A stretch of DNA of 64,000 bases, taken from NCBI RefSeq assembly GCF_003001815.1, contig NZ_PVMZ01000005.1, forward strand, positions 372,001-436,000, read 5' to 3'. Below are positions 34,901 to 43,925 of the stretch, in pieces. The stretch is from Actinoplanes italicus (GTDB lineage: Bacteria > Actinomycetota > Actinomycetes > Mycobacteriales > Micromonosporaceae). Made by a program: the position numbers and the translations under genes. A model generated the notes under the pieces. It worked only from the letters and a program-made list of their open reading frames with translations, did not search any database and was not told the origin of the DNA. How positions within the stretch are numbered: the stretch's first letter is position 1; the number at the start of each line of letters is the position of its first letter.

Positions 34901-37900
34901 TCCGTGGTGACCGAGGAGACCCCGGTCTTCGACAGCACATAGGTGTACTTGTAGTTGGCCGGCAGGTCGGTGGTACGGGAGTTGGCCCATACGCCGGTGA
35001 CCCGGCCCAGAGCGTCGTACGAGCGCGTCGTCACCACGTCGTTGAGGTCCGAACTGGTCAGCGGCAGGTGCCGTCGCGGATCCAGAACGGTGGTCACGTC
35101 CTGGCCGAGCGCGTTCGTCTCCTTGGTGCCGATGACCAGACCCACCGCGTTGAGGCTGCGCGTGGTGGCCTTCTTGCCGTCGTTGCCGTCGTACGTCGCG
35201 GTCTGGAAGCCGTAGCCGTCGTACTCGGCCCGCGACACCGTGCGGTAGGTGTAGGCCGTGCCGTTCCAGTCCTCGGCCTTGCGCTGCATGGTGCGCAGAC
35301 CGCGGCTCGGCGTCTTCACCTGCGGGAAGGTGGCGTCGAAGTCCACGACGTCGTAGTAGAACCGCTCGTTCGAGACACGCTGGTCGCGTCCGATGGTTCC
35401 GGTGGGGGCGGTGAGCGTGTTGATGCTGCCGGTGCTGTAACCGGCGCAGGCCTTCGACACCGTGTCGACCCCGGCGAGCAGGCCCACCAAATTCTTGGCG
35501 GTGTTGACCGGCGCATACGTGTTCGTGACGCACCTGTCGTACTTGGCGTCGACCGGGACCGCGTGCGAGTAGGTGTGCTTGACCAGGCCGAACGTCGGGC
35601 TGGTGATACTCGTGTCGTACGAGTTGGCGGTCTCGGTGAATCGATATGCGGCGCTGCCGCTGCTGGTGGTTCGCTGGCGGCTGAGAGTCGTGACCGGTGC
35701 GACCCACTTCGCGGTCAGTGCGGTCAGGCCGGTGCGGGTCCGGGTCGCCGTCGCGTCCGAGATCCAGTACGAGGTGATCGTGGAGGAGTCCGCGGGGCCG
35801 CCGTCGCCGCGATAGGTGGTGGATTCGAGCACCCGGCCGGCCAGACGGTCGTCGTCCTCGTGCTTCCCGCCCTGGGAGTCGGTCACGTTCACGACGGTCG
35901 AGTTGTTGTTGCGGCTCATGCCGCGGTAGTAGGCCTCCTCGCCGAGGGTCTGCGCGTCGTTGGTGAGGTCACCGACGCGGGTCTGCACCTTGGCGTATCC
36001 ACGGAACTGTCCGTAGGTGCGGTGCTTGGCCTTGACGATCTCGTTGTCGTCGTAATGCCAGGCGATGCCCCCGAGGTAGGCGTATCCGGTGGTCTTGGCG
36101 GCGGCCGCGCCGGTGGGATCCGTCTCGGTGATCTTCGTGACGACGTACTTGTTGAACCAGTCGGTGGTGGGCGCCGTGTAGGCCGGCGGGGTCCAGCGCA
36201 CCGGGTAGCACGACGAGGTGTTCGTCGCCGCGTCGAGCGTGACGGGTGTGGCACAGACGTCGGTACGCCCGTAGGTGGCCGTGATGACGGAACCCGACTC
36301 GGTGGTGATCTGCCGGATCCGGTGCCGGTAGAACGCGCTGAGCCCGTCCGTCGTACTGTCCACGCGGTTCTGCAGTTTGACGCTGTCGAACGTCACCGCC
36401 GGAAGCGTGATCGCCTGGCCGGCGCTGTAACCGGTCCGGGTGATCGAGTTCAGCCACAGCGTCGGGGAGGTGCCGTCACCGGTGGCCGGCATCGTGTGCT
36501 GCAGCGCGTAGCCGTCGACCCGCTCGTGCTGGCCGGTCGCGGTCGAGTACTGCTGTGTGGTGATCGACGCGAGCCGGGCCGTGGAGAAGAACGACGGTGA
36601 CCAGTTCTTGCAGGTCGATTCGGTGGCGCAGATCAGGTCGAACGGGACGTCCGGCCAGTTCGCCTTGTTGGCGCTGTTCAGCGGCTGACAGGTCCCGCTG
36701 ACGCATCGGTCACCGGTCGCGAACTCGATCCGGTCGGGCACGGTGCCGTAGGCGTTGCCGTCGGTGAATCCGTAGTCGATGCGCTCGAGCCGGCTGTCAC
36801 GCACGTACGTCGCGTTGGCGGCTCCCTCGAACCGGCCGTACTTGTTGGTGTCCTGGTGGTAGTAGTAGGCCATCGCGTTGTTGTTGACGTCGGTGACGTA
36901 GTCGAGGTTCCAGCGATATGCCGTCTGGCACCAGGACTTGTCGAACCCGTCCGCGTTGTAGCAGGGCCCGCCGGCGTGGGGTGAGTAGACCGGGACCGTG
37001 TCGACGGAGTTGGTGCGGGCCTTGCCCTGCGTCCAGCCCGGGAGCTGGTTCCGGCCGAACTGGTAGACGGTTCCGTCGCGTGTCGTGATCGTCCAGTACG
37101 AGGTGTCGGCGGCGTCGGACCCGTTGCCGGTGCCGGTCTCCTTCTTGATGACCTCGCCGCTGTCCTTCTCGGCCTTCCACGTCTTCTTGTCCGCGTCCCA
37201 GACGATGGAGGACGCCTGCCCGTTCAGTGACATGGTCAGGATCGGACCGTTGTAGCACTGGTCGTAGATCTTCTTCGGTGCCGCTTTCCCCTGCGGTTCT
37301 TCCGCGCACGAAACAAACGTCTGCTCGATGTACGACTCCGGAGTCGACCAGCCGTCCCCCGCCCAGTCCGCTTGCGCCTGTGTCGAGGCCGTCTTGCCGT
37401 CGACAGCAGAGGAGTTGTAACTCAGCGCGACGTCGGGCACCAGGCTCGAGGCCGCCGGCGGCACGGTGACCGCATAGCTGTAGGTGAAGGCGCCGCTGTT
37501 GCCGCCGCCGGACCAGTTCCCCGACGGCGACAGCTTGGTCGCCGCGTAGGTGCCGCCGTCGGCGCCGTCCTCACCGGAACTCGCGACCGCGGCCAGTACC
37601 AGCGACTGCGCGGCGGGTACGTCCACGACGGCCGAGACGCTCTGCGCCTTCACGTCGTTGGCCGCCGCGACCTCGGCAGGCTTGCGGCACGCGGCCACCT
37701 CGGGGGTGGTCAGCGCACACGACGGCAGACGCACCAGCCGCAGGCGGGAGGCGAAGTTGCCGCCGTACGCCTCCGCGAACCCGGCATAGTCCAGGCCCAG
37801 CCGCGCCCGGCCCGCCTTCGCCGACGACGCGCTCAGGACGACACCCCTGATGCCGAGCCGCTGTGCGGTGTCCTGGCCAAGCACGTGAACGTCCAGGTCG

Positions 37901-38301
37901 GACACGCTCGCGGTGGTTCCGGACGCGGGTGCCGCCTGTGCCCACACCGGCGAACCGGTCGCCCGGGATTTCGTGGATCCGTTGAGCCGGATCGACGCGC
38001 GCGCCGTGGAGGGAAGCTTCGTCGCGGTCGGCGTGAACGCCTGCTCCGCGGGATCCGGCTTCTTCGCGGCCGTCTTCGGTTTCACCGCGAAGACACCGTC
38101 GACCGCACGCCCCGCACTCACCGCCGGTGGCGGCGCCGGCTCCGGGGATGCGGTGCCACGGCTCGCCGGACTCGCCACCGCCACACCGTCGGCGAGCAGA
38201 AGGATCGAGAACGTCGCGCAGGTGGTCGCGAGAAAATGCCGGGCGATCCGGCTTCGAAGGGCTTCCCGTGGGAAGGATGGATGCAAGTACCTCAATCTCA
38301 C
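31948..38301 (-). CDS. Secreted RHS-repeat polymorphic toxin, paralogue with unrelated tail
   Basis: A 2117-aa paralogue of the protein at 24507-31187, with the same order of parts: signal segment near residues 22-43 (RHFLATTCATFSILLLADGVAVA), N-terminal beta domain (SPDVALSYNSSAVDG-like), YD repeats and core YDPVVGRFISVDP near 1847. The shared sequence stops at LRNDAREPSY near 1898. The tail of about 219 aa is unrelated: a Ser/Gly/Thr linker (NSGNSSTGTGTGGTKP), two Cys (VGCDGFTDCAKSGF) and hydrophobic stretches (GAIAGGGALLFCLSPGVGWVTCGGASVVAFG). I cannot assign this tail to a known toxin; a membrane-acting effect is possible. It starts 249 bp from the divergent LamG-domain gene. Confidence 0.83.
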   Translation of the reverse strand: MRLRYLHPSFPREALRSRIARHFLATTCATFSILLLADGVAVASPASRGTASPEPAPPPAVSAGRAVDGVFAVKPKTAAKKPDPAEQAFTPTATKLPSTARASIRLNGSTKSRATGSPVWAQAAPASGTTASVSDLDVHVLGQDTAQRLGIRGVVLSASSAKAGRARLGLDYAGFAEAYGGNFASRLRLVRLPSCALTTPEVAACRKPAEVAAANDVKAQSVSAVVDVPAAQSLVLAAVASSGEDGADGGTYAATKLSPSGNWSGGGNSGAFTYSYAVTVPPAASSLVPDVALSYNSSAVDGKTASTQAQADWAGDGWSTPESYIEQTFVSCAEEPQGKAAPKKIYDQCYNGPILTMSLNGQASSIVWDADKKTWKAEKDSGEVIKKETGTGNGSDAADTSYWTITTRDGTVYQFGRNQLPGWTQGKARTNSVDTVPVYSPHAGGPCYNADGFDKSWCQTAYRWNLDYVTDVNNNAMAYYYHQDTNKYGRFEGAANATYVRDSRLERIDYGFTDGNAYGTVPDRIEFATGDRCVSGTCQPLNSANKANWPDVPFDLICATESTCKNWSPSFFSTARLASITTQQYSTATGQHERVDGYALQHTMPATGDGTSPTLWLNSITRTGYSAGQAITLPAVTFDSVKLQNRVDSTTDGLSAFYRHRIRQITTESGSVITATYGRTDVCATPVTLDAATNTSSCYPVRWTPPAYTAPTTDWFNKYVVTKITETDPTGAAAAKTTGYAYLGGIAWHYDDNEIVKAKHRTYGQFRGYAKVQTRVGDLTNDAQTLGEEAYYRGMSRNNNSTVVNVTDSQGGKHEDDDRLAGRVLESTTYRGDGGPADSSTITSYWISDATATRTRTGLTALTAKWVAPVTTLSRQRTTSSGSAAYRFTETANSYDTSITSPTFGLVKHTYSHAVPVDAKYDRCVTNTYAPVNTAKNLVGLLAGVDTVSKACAGYSTGSINTLTAPTGTIGRDQRVSNERFYYDVVDFDATFPQVKTPSRGLRTMQRKAEDWNGTAYTYRTVSRAEYDGYGFQTATYDGNDGKKATTRSLNAVGLVIGTKETNALGQDVTTVLDPRRHLPLTSSDLNDVVTTRSYDALGRVTGVWANSRTTDLPANYKYTYVLSKTGVSSVTTERLNESSAYQVSTLIYDGMLRERQTQRMTPRGGRSVTDKFYDSRGWTRATYDNWWDDSATPNTTLISAADLKKQVDTQTLFTYDGLGRAVKQEQAKNNQVQPKETTTKVYAGDAVTVFPPAGGTVKTDHVDLLGRTVKTDSYKSTPTLTAPANTFTGDWTVSGGSRVTSTFGFNGQGLQDTTTDQTGNTWTSTFNLLGQILTKSDPDSGTVKDLKYDGNGNLTQSTDSRGKTISFTYDRLGRKTGTYASAIDGQSPANKVAEWVYDNSDNAVPGMTHPLGELTSSTAYRGSGRDAYKVQQNNFNEFGSSRGATVTVPAVEGALAGTYTFSKLYTPVTGLVSREIYPARGGLPAETVSYGYSGVMDMPNTVGGLAAYGSGVTYDAQGRVLQQVFGSSPNYGYVTNTWDPHTGRLTSQAVTRQSGSPSTVNQTDLTYDAIGNITQIADTRSGDAALKETQCFRVDELRRLRAAWTANVDCATEPTTGNRAMVGSRLGAGSAYWTSWSFNDLGDRTSQTQYSTSGGADTVTDYTYNGNAKGQPHTLTKAGTSSFSYDSAGNMISRNAGNGSQSLEWDDMGRLTAVTGGTGGDSTFIHDADGNVLLQKEPGKSTLYLSGQQITLNTATAAQTGVRYYPLPGGGNAVRTGTGTSYGFAIGDHHGTPTVYLDASMSTPTWRQYTPYGAPRGAAATVPDNRGFLNKVLNGTTGLTQVGARNYDPVVGRFISVDPDFNEEDSQSWNGYAYANNSPVTMSDPTGLRNDAREPSYINTWDEPYVEVPPVNLGENSGNSSTGTGTGGTKPKIQRLRAKPVGCDGFTDCAKSGFRDTWKFAKDHRGAIAGGGALLFCLSPGVGWVTCGGASVVAFGARTWEKIDEEGWKGNEKGIMVDGAVTLGSAGLAAPFRLAQFGTLKGVRTSVPFTPMKFLSSKYRDALRAVQTDGWKELGALPFTMKMTGWTLPAVSAQVAVDPPKTWGEVFTKVLPSLIM

Positions 38302-38550
38302 GACCGTGAATCTCGCATGATCATCACCCCCATTTTGTGATCCAGGTCACCAGAAGGCGGCCATGAGAGCCCGGTGAGAGTCCGCTGAGAGCGAGATGAG
38401 AGTCGAAGATCAGACGGTATCGGCGTGGCCCGTGCCATAACCACCGGAACGCGCGGCGTTCCGGCCAGGTGATCACCAACTGATCCAGGCAGGGGCATGT
38501 CTCGACGCGGACGGACTCCTGCCGCTCTCGTTTGCGGGGAAGACTTCACG
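38302..38550. promoter_or_regulatory. Divergent promoter region between RHS and LamG-domain genes
   Basis: A 249-bp gap serving the RHS operon (leftward from 38301) and the secreted LamG protein (rightward from 38551). It contains local direct repeats (GTGAGAGTCCGCTGAGAGCG/GATGAGAGTC near 38375-38410). No clear operator is visible. Confidence 0.4.
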
Positions 38551-41500
38551 ATGCCTGAAAACCGTCTGCGGCCTCGTTGGCTGGTCGCGGCAACCAGCCT
38601 GGCGACAGTGCTCGCCGGTATAACGATCCCGGCTCCGGCCACTGCGGCCCCGATCATCGGCGAAGTGGCCAAGTCAGCACCGGCACCGGGTCCGCTGACC
38701 CAGGAGCAGGCTCTCGCTCAGGCCCGTAAGTCGGGCCGGTCGATCACCGTGGACAGCGCCACGACCCCGACCGACCTGGTGACCGCCAATCCGAACGGCA
38801 CCCTGACCCTGACCCGCTCGCTGGCTCCGGCCCGTAAGCGGGTGGCCGGCAAGTGGAAGGACCTGGACGCGACGCTGGTCCGCAACCCGGACGGGTCACT
38901 GAGCCCGGCCGTGTCCACCACACCGGTCGTGCTCTCCGGCGGCGGCACCGGTCCCCTCGCGAAGCTGTCCGGCGCCGGGCAGTCGTTCGAGCTCGGCGCA
39001 CCCATGAAGCTGCCGAAACCGTCGATCGCCGGTGACACGGCCACCTACGCCGGCGTGCTGCCGGGCGTGGACCTGGAGGTGCGTGCCACGAAGTTCGGCG
39101 GCTTCTCCGAGGTCTTCGTCGTGCGCGACGCGGCCGCGGCCGCCGACCCGGCCCTGAAGAAGCTCACCCTCTCCACCAAGGCGAAGGGCCTCAAGCTCAC
39201 CGAGGACAAGGCCGGCAACCTGGTCGGCAAGGACCGCGCCGGCCGTACGGTCCTGACCGCACCGACGCCGGTCATGTGGGACTCGGCACCACCCACCCCG
39301 GCGGCCTCGAGGAAGCTGGCCGGACTCAAGGGAGCCGGCAACCCCGCGGAGGTCGCACCCGAGTCGTCGAGCGCCGACGGTCCCGGGATCTCGGCCAAGG
39401 TGGCGCCGCTGGACATGGCAGTCGCCGCGAAGGGCATCACCCTGAACGCGGAGAAGCTGCTGAAGGACCCGGCGGCCAAGTACCCGATCTACATCGACCC
39501 CGAGTTCAACTGGCAGTCCAGCGGGCCCACCCCGTCGGGCTGGGCGACGGTGGCCGAGCAGTTCCCCGGCACGAACTACTGGAAGGACACCACCGACCCG
39601 AACAACCGGCTCCAGGTCGGCTACTCCCCCACCGGGTACAACGGCCTGCAGATCAAGGCGCGTACGCTGCTGAACTTCACCGTGCCGGTGTCCTTGCTCA
39701 AGGACGCCACGATCTCGTCAGCAGTGATCAACATGACCAACGTCTGGTCGTACAACTGCACCGCCTCGACCATCAACATGTACGCGCCGTCCACGGACCT
39801 GACGTCCGGCAACGCGACGTGGAACGCCTGGGACGGTGTCTCGCTCGGCAGCGCGGTGCAGTCCAAGAGCTTCGCCCACGGCTACAACTCCAGCTGCCCC
39901 GCCAAGGGCGAGGCGTTCGTCGTGACCAGCACCATCGCCAACGACGTCAAGAACAACAACACCACCCGGACCTTCATGCTGAAGGCGGGCAGTGAGTCCG
40001 ACGTCGACGGCTGGAAGAAGTTCGACCTGTCGACGGTCAAGATGACCATCCTCTACAACCACCGGCCGAACATCCCGACCGGTCTGAAGACGAGCCCGAC
40101 CACGTCGTGCTCTGCCAGCCCGTCCACCGCCATCGGTGACGGCCCGGTGAAGCTGTTCGCGACGGTCTCGGACCCCAACAAGGACACCATGGGTCTGGAG
40201 TTCAAGCTGTGGAAGACCAGCGACACCAGCCAGACCGCCCTGGCCACGTCCAACATGAAGACGTTCACGGCCGGTAACAACACGACCCCCGTCATGGACA
40301 TCTCGCCGGCCATCCTGCGGACGGCGTCCGGAGTGCCGGCCGGTCAGACGTCCGGTGGCACCATCACCGAGTTCTCGTGGAAGATCCGGACCACCGACTA
40401 CGCCGAGGTCCCGTCCGACACCAGCCACCACTCCAAGGACTGGTCGCCGACCTGTAAGTTCCGCTACGACCCCACACGCACCGGTGCTCCCGGCGTGACG
40501 GTCGTCGGCGCCCAGATCGGCCGGATGGTCACCATCAACATCACGCGCAACGAGAAGGGCACCGCGCCGGCCGGCTACCTGGTCCAGCTCAACGGCGGCG
40601 CTCCGATCAGTGTGTCGGCCGACGCCTCCGGCAACGCCACGGCCCAGGTCGTACCCACCCGGTTCACCAACATCGTCGCGGTGACCAGCAAGTCCGCCGC
40701 AGGCAACATCGGTGAGACCGGCACCGAGATCTTCAACGCCGCACCGGCCAAGCCCGCCCAGCCCGACGACCTGACCGGCGACGACTTCGCCGACGTGGTC
40801 GCCGTGGGTGGCGGCAACGACCTGCCGCCCGGTCTGTGGGTCGCCGGTGGTGAGAACAACGGCCAGGTGGCCGCGTTCGGCACCAACATCGGCGTGTACG
40901 GCAACGGCACCACCGGCACCAAGGCGCCGGCCTCCTACAACGGAGCACAGGTCGTCACCGGCGCGTTCACCGGCAACGGCATGCTGGACGTGATGGTCTA
41001 CTACCCGACCGGCGAGAAGGCCGGCAGCGGTTCGGTCATCGGCGGCAACGGCGACGGCTCGGTCCTGCTGCCCGACTCGGGTAACCAGTTCACCGTCACC
41101 GCCGACAAGCTGCTCGAATTCAGCGACGTCACCAGTGACTATGTCCCGGACAGCCAGCCCGCGCAGATCACCGGCGTCGGCGACATCATCGGGTACGGCG
41201 ACGTCTACCCCGACCTGCTGGGCATCGCCGGCAACGCCACCGCCGGCCACCACCTGAACTACTACATCACCAGCGGCCCCGCCAGCTTCCAGTTCCCCTA
41301 CACGCTCACCACGGCGACACCGACCGGCGGCAGCGACTGGAACAACTGGACCATCGCCGCCACGCGGACCAGCGCCGGCACCGAGATGTACCTGTGGAAC
41401 CGCGGCGCCGGGGCGCTGTACCTGTGGCGCAACCTCGACTTCACGACCGGTGAGCTGACCTACACCCAGCACACCATCGCCACGTCCGGCTGGCGTACCA

Positions 41501-43566
41501 CCGCCGCCACCCTGCAGGCGGCCGACATCGATCGTGACGGCGACGCCGACCTGTGGACGATCGGCAGCGGCGCCACGGTCACGGCACACCTGCTCAGCGA
41601 CCTGAACGGCACGCCCAAGGTCACCGCACAGCCGAACCAGACCATGGCGACCGGCAACCACCTGTGGCTGCTCAACGACGCCGAGACCGGTGTGGTGGGC
41701 TCCGGCGCGGCCAAGGACGTGGTCGGCACCATGAACGCCTCGGGCACGTCCGCCGGCGGTACGGCCACGGCCGCCACCTCCTGGGACACCGGCGACCTGT
41801 TCAGCCCCTCGGTCGAGCTCAACGGCGCCGACGTCGCCGCCGCGAGCCGGACCGGCTACCTGACCACCGCGGCACGCCCGATCCGGACCGACACGGACTT
41901 CACCGTGAGTGTCTGGGCCAAACCGCTCACCGGTGGCACCGTGCTGTCGCTGGGCGGCGCGAACACGGCCGCGCTCAAGCTCTGGGCCGATCCGTCCGAC
42001 CAGTCCTGGCGGGCCGCCATGAGCCACAGCGACGTGACGAGCCCGGGGTGGGACACCGCCATCGCACCGGCCGGCAGCGCGACCTGGGGTGTCTGGTCGC
42101 AGATCACCGTCACCTACAACGCCACCTACGGCACCTTGATGCTCTACCTCAACGGCAGCAACGCGGGCCAGGCCATCCACAACACCAAGTGGACGCCCGG
42201 TAGCGGTGACGCCGGCCTGCGCATCGGTTCGCACCGCAGCGGCAGCGGAACCGCGACCGCCGGCTACTTCGGCGGCAAGATCTCCAACGTGCAGACGTGG
42301 AACAAGGTCTGGACCCGGCCGGCACCGATCCCGTCCGCGGCCGCGACCACGTTCGCCACCGGCATGGAGCCCGGCGAGCCCCGCGCCAACTGGCGCAACA
42401 CCGTCGACATCGGCGCCGGGCACGGCGCGGCGATGAACGTGGGCGGGGTCTGCTGCTCGCTGACCGGACCCGAGCTGGCCACCTCCAACAGCGTGGCGGA
42501 GGCGGACGGCGCCCGTACCGGAACCGGCGTGCTGTTCTACTCCGGCAAGGACAACGACCTGACCTACTCGTACGCCTACCTGAAGGCGTTCGATCTGCGG
42601 CACCTGACCCTGCGGCGGGACGCGGTCCTGTCGTACTGGATCTATCCGCAGAGCACCGCCACCTCCGGCATGGTCAGCGGCAGCAACAGCACCTGCGTCG
42701 CGATCGATCTGGTCTACACCGACGGCACCAACCTGCGCGACTCGAGCCTCGTCGACCAGCGCGGCAACCGGGCGCACCCGGCGTACCAGTGCGGCAAGCT
42801 GACGCTGGACACCTGGAACGAGGTCGTGGTGCCGGTCGGCACGTCCGGTGTCGGCAAGCAGATCGAGACCGTGACGATCGGCTACGACCAGCCGGCCAAC
42901 ACCGGCGGCTACCGCGGCTTCATCGACGACATCAAGATCACCAACGTGGTGTCGGCGCCGCAGTTCTTCAGCGGCTCGGAGGCCGGCGAGCCGGCGCTGA
43001 CCTGGCTCAACAGCCTGGTCGCCACCAACACCTCGGTCAACGTGGGAGGCATCTGCTGCAACCTGCCCGGCGCCGAACTCGTCGGCACCAGCACTCCACC
43101 CGGAGGCGCCCACACCGGCACCAACACGGTGATGTACTCCGGAAAGGACCTGACCGACACGGCCACCTCCTCGTACGCCTACACCAGGGCGTACCAGGTC
43201 AACAGCGTTCCCATCACACCGACCACCAAGCTCAGGTACTGGATCTGGCCGCAGAGCACCGCCACGAGCAGCATGGTCAGCGGCAGCAACAGCACCTGTG
43301 TCGCGCTCGACCTGGGCATCGTCGACCAGGTCACCGGCACCACGAGCAACCTGCGCGACAGCATGGCCGTCGACCAGACCGGTGACCGGGCGCACCCGGC
43401 CTACCAGTGCAACAAGCTCACGATGGACACCTGGAACGAGGTCGTCGTCCCGCTCGGCGGCTTCGGCAACGGCAAGCTGATCACCCAGATCAACGTCGGC
43501 TACGACCAGCCGGCCAACACCGGCGGTTACCGCGGCTTCATCGACGACGTCCGCATCAGCGAGTAG
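38551..43566 (+). CDS. Giant secreted protein with FG-GAP and LamG domains and twin C-terminal modules
   Basis: A 1671-aa protein. The ATG at 38551 starts a clean signal peptide (MPENRLRPRWLVAATSLATV, cleaved near ATAAP); an upstream ATG at 38497 would spoil it. In order: an N-terminal beta domain; DNRLRE-like stretch (LKDATISSAVINMTNVWSYN near residues 385-405); Fn3-like Pro-rich part; FG-GAP/VCBS repeats (LTGDDFADVVAVGGG near 740; ADIDRDGDADLWTIG near 990); LamG/jellyroll domain about 1033-1253; two tandem modules of about 200 aa (1266-1466, 1470-1671). Each module has NVGG(V/I)CC, YDQPANTGGYRGFIDD and invariant Trp/Cys. It lacks a catalytic motif I recognise, so carbohydrate or surface binding is likely. 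It is divergent from the RHS toxin operon. Confidence 0.8.
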   Translation: MPENRLRPRWLVAATSLATVLAGITIPAPATAAPIIGEVAKSAPAPGPLTQEQALAQARKSGRSITVDSATTPTDLVTANPNGTLTLTRSLAPARKRVAGKWKDLDATLVRNPDGSLSPAVSTTPVVLSGGGTGPLAKLSGAGQSFELGAPMKLPKPSIAGDTATYAGVLPGVDLEVRATKFGGFSEVFVVRDAAAAADPALKKLTLSTKAKGLKLTEDKAGNLVGKDRAGRTVLTAPTPVMWDSAPPTPAASRKLAGLKGAGNPAEVAPESSSADGPGISAKVAPLDMAVAAKGITLNAEKLLKDPAAKYPIYIDPEFNWQSSGPTPSGWATVAEQFPGTNYWKDTTDPNNRLQVGYSPTGYNGLQIKARTLLNFTVPVSLLKDATISSAVINMTNVWSYNCTASTINMYAPSTDLTSGNATWNAWDGVSLGSAVQSKSFAHGYNSSCPAKGEAFVVTSTIANDVKNNNTTRTFMLKAGSESDVDGWKKFDLSTVKMTILYNHRPNIPTGLKTSPTTSCSASPSTAIGDGPVKLFATVSDPNKDTMGLEFKLWKTSDTSQTALATSNMKTFTAGNNTTPVMDISPAILRTASGVPAGQTSGGTITEFSWKIRTTDYAEVPSDTSHHSKDWSPTCKFRYDPTRTGAPGVTVVGAQIGRMVTINITRNEKGTAPAGYLVQLNGGAPISVSADASGNATAQVVPTRFTNIVAVTSKSAAGNIGETGTEIFNAAPAKPAQPDDLTGDDFADVVAVGGGNDLPPGLWVAGGENNGQVAAFGTNIGVYGNGTTGTKAPASYNGAQVVTGAFTGNGMLDVMVYYPTGEKAGSGSVIGGNGDGSVLLPDSGNQFTVTADKLLEFSDVTSDYVPDSQPAQITGVGDIIGYGDVYPDLLGIAGNATAGHHLNYYITSGPASFQFPYTLTTATPTGGSDWNNWTIAATRTSAGTEMYLWNRGAGALYLWRNLDFTTGELTYTQHTIATSGWRTTAATLQAADIDRDGDADLWTIGSGATVTAHLLSDLNGTPKVTAQPNQTMATGNHLWLLNDAETGVVGSGAAKDVVGTMNASGTSAGGTATAATSWDTGDLFSPSVELNGADVAAASRTGYLTTAARPIRTDTDFTVSVWAKPLTGGTVLSLGGANTAALKLWADPSDQSWRAAMSHSDVTSPGWDTAIAPAGSATWGVWSQITVTYNATYGTLMLYLNGSNAGQAIHNTKWTPGSGDAGLRIGSHRSGSGTATAGYFGGKISNVQTWNKVWTRPAPIPSAAATTFATGMEPGEPRANWRNTVDIGAGHGAAMNVGGVCCSLTGPELATSNSVAEADGARTGTGVLFYSGKDNDLTYSYAYLKAFDLRHLTLRRDAVLSYWIYPQSTATSGMVSGSNSTCVAIDLVYTDGTNLRDSSLVDQRGNRAHPAYQCGKLTLDTWNEVVVPVGTSGVGKQIETVTIGYDQPANTGGYRGFIDDIKITNVVSAPQFFSGSEAGEPALTWLNSLVATNTSVNVGGICCNLPGAELVGTSTPPGGAHTGTNTVMYSGKDLTDTATSSYAYTRAYQVNSVPITPTTKLRYWIWPQSTATSSMVSGSNSTCVALDLGIVDQVTGTTSNLRDSMAVDQTGDRAHPAYQCNKLTMDTWNEVVVPLGGFGNGKLITQINVGYDQPANTGGYRGFIDDVRISE

Positions 43567-43580
43567 CACCCGCACACCGC

Positions 43581-43620
43581 TCCGGGGGTGGTGCCCGCTT
43601 TGGCGGGCACCACCCCCGGA
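43581..43620. terminator. 18-bp perfect hairpin terminator after the LamG protein gene
   Basis: TCCGGGGGTGGTGCCCGC (43581-43598) pairs perfectly with 43603-43620 across a TTTG loop, 15 bp after the stop codon. This is among the longest perfect stems in the window. Confidence 0.9.
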
Positions 43621-43725
43621 CCCGTCACACGTCCCTGCCGATCGGAGTCACAGCAACGCGTCGCAACCTCACAACATCTGCGAGGCGGGCGTCGACCGGT
43701 GGAGGCCACCAGCCACCAGCCGCCG

Positions 43726-43805
43726 CCCACCGCCCACCAGCCACCGGCCACCGGCCACCGGCCACCGGCCACCGGCCACCGGCCACCGGCCACCGGCCAC
43801 CGGCC
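43726..43805. repeat. Short tandem repeat CCACCGG (7 bp)
   Basis: About ten consecutive CCACCGG units (two of them degenerate at the left end). This is a simple-sequence tract prone to slippage; no promoter or coding signal is seen. Confidence 0.85.
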
Positions 43806-43806
43806 A

Positions 43807-43925
43807 GATCTTGTGAGGTTCGGCCGCCCCAGCCACCCCAACCACACAAGATCCGCCGGAAGGCGGGAGACACCCGCCGATCTTGAGAGGTTGCGCCGCC
43901 GCAGCAGCCCAAACCTCACAAGATC
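43807..43925. repeat. Pair of palindromic units with GATCTTG-GAGGTT arms
   Basis: Two units start at 43807 and 43879, 72 bp apart. Each opens with GATCTTG(T/A)GAGGTT and closes with AACC(T/A)CACAAGATC, so each can fold into a hairpin. The first opening arm (43807-43820) and last closing arm (43912-43925) are a perfect 14-bp inverted repeat. This is a REP-like element unrelated to the 61-bp family. Confidence 0.8.

Noticed and set aside
34072..36600. 842-codon open frame on the plus strand
   Set aside because: Opposite the second RHS gene; composition typical of a shadow frame.
38497..38550. Upstream ATG for the LamG-domain protein
   Set aside because: It would put 18 residues before a clean signal peptide; the ATG at 38551 is preferred.
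39718..43575. 1285-codon open frame on the minus strand
   Set aside because: Opposite the secreted LamG-domain gene, which has a signal peptide and known domains; no domains in the reverse frame.
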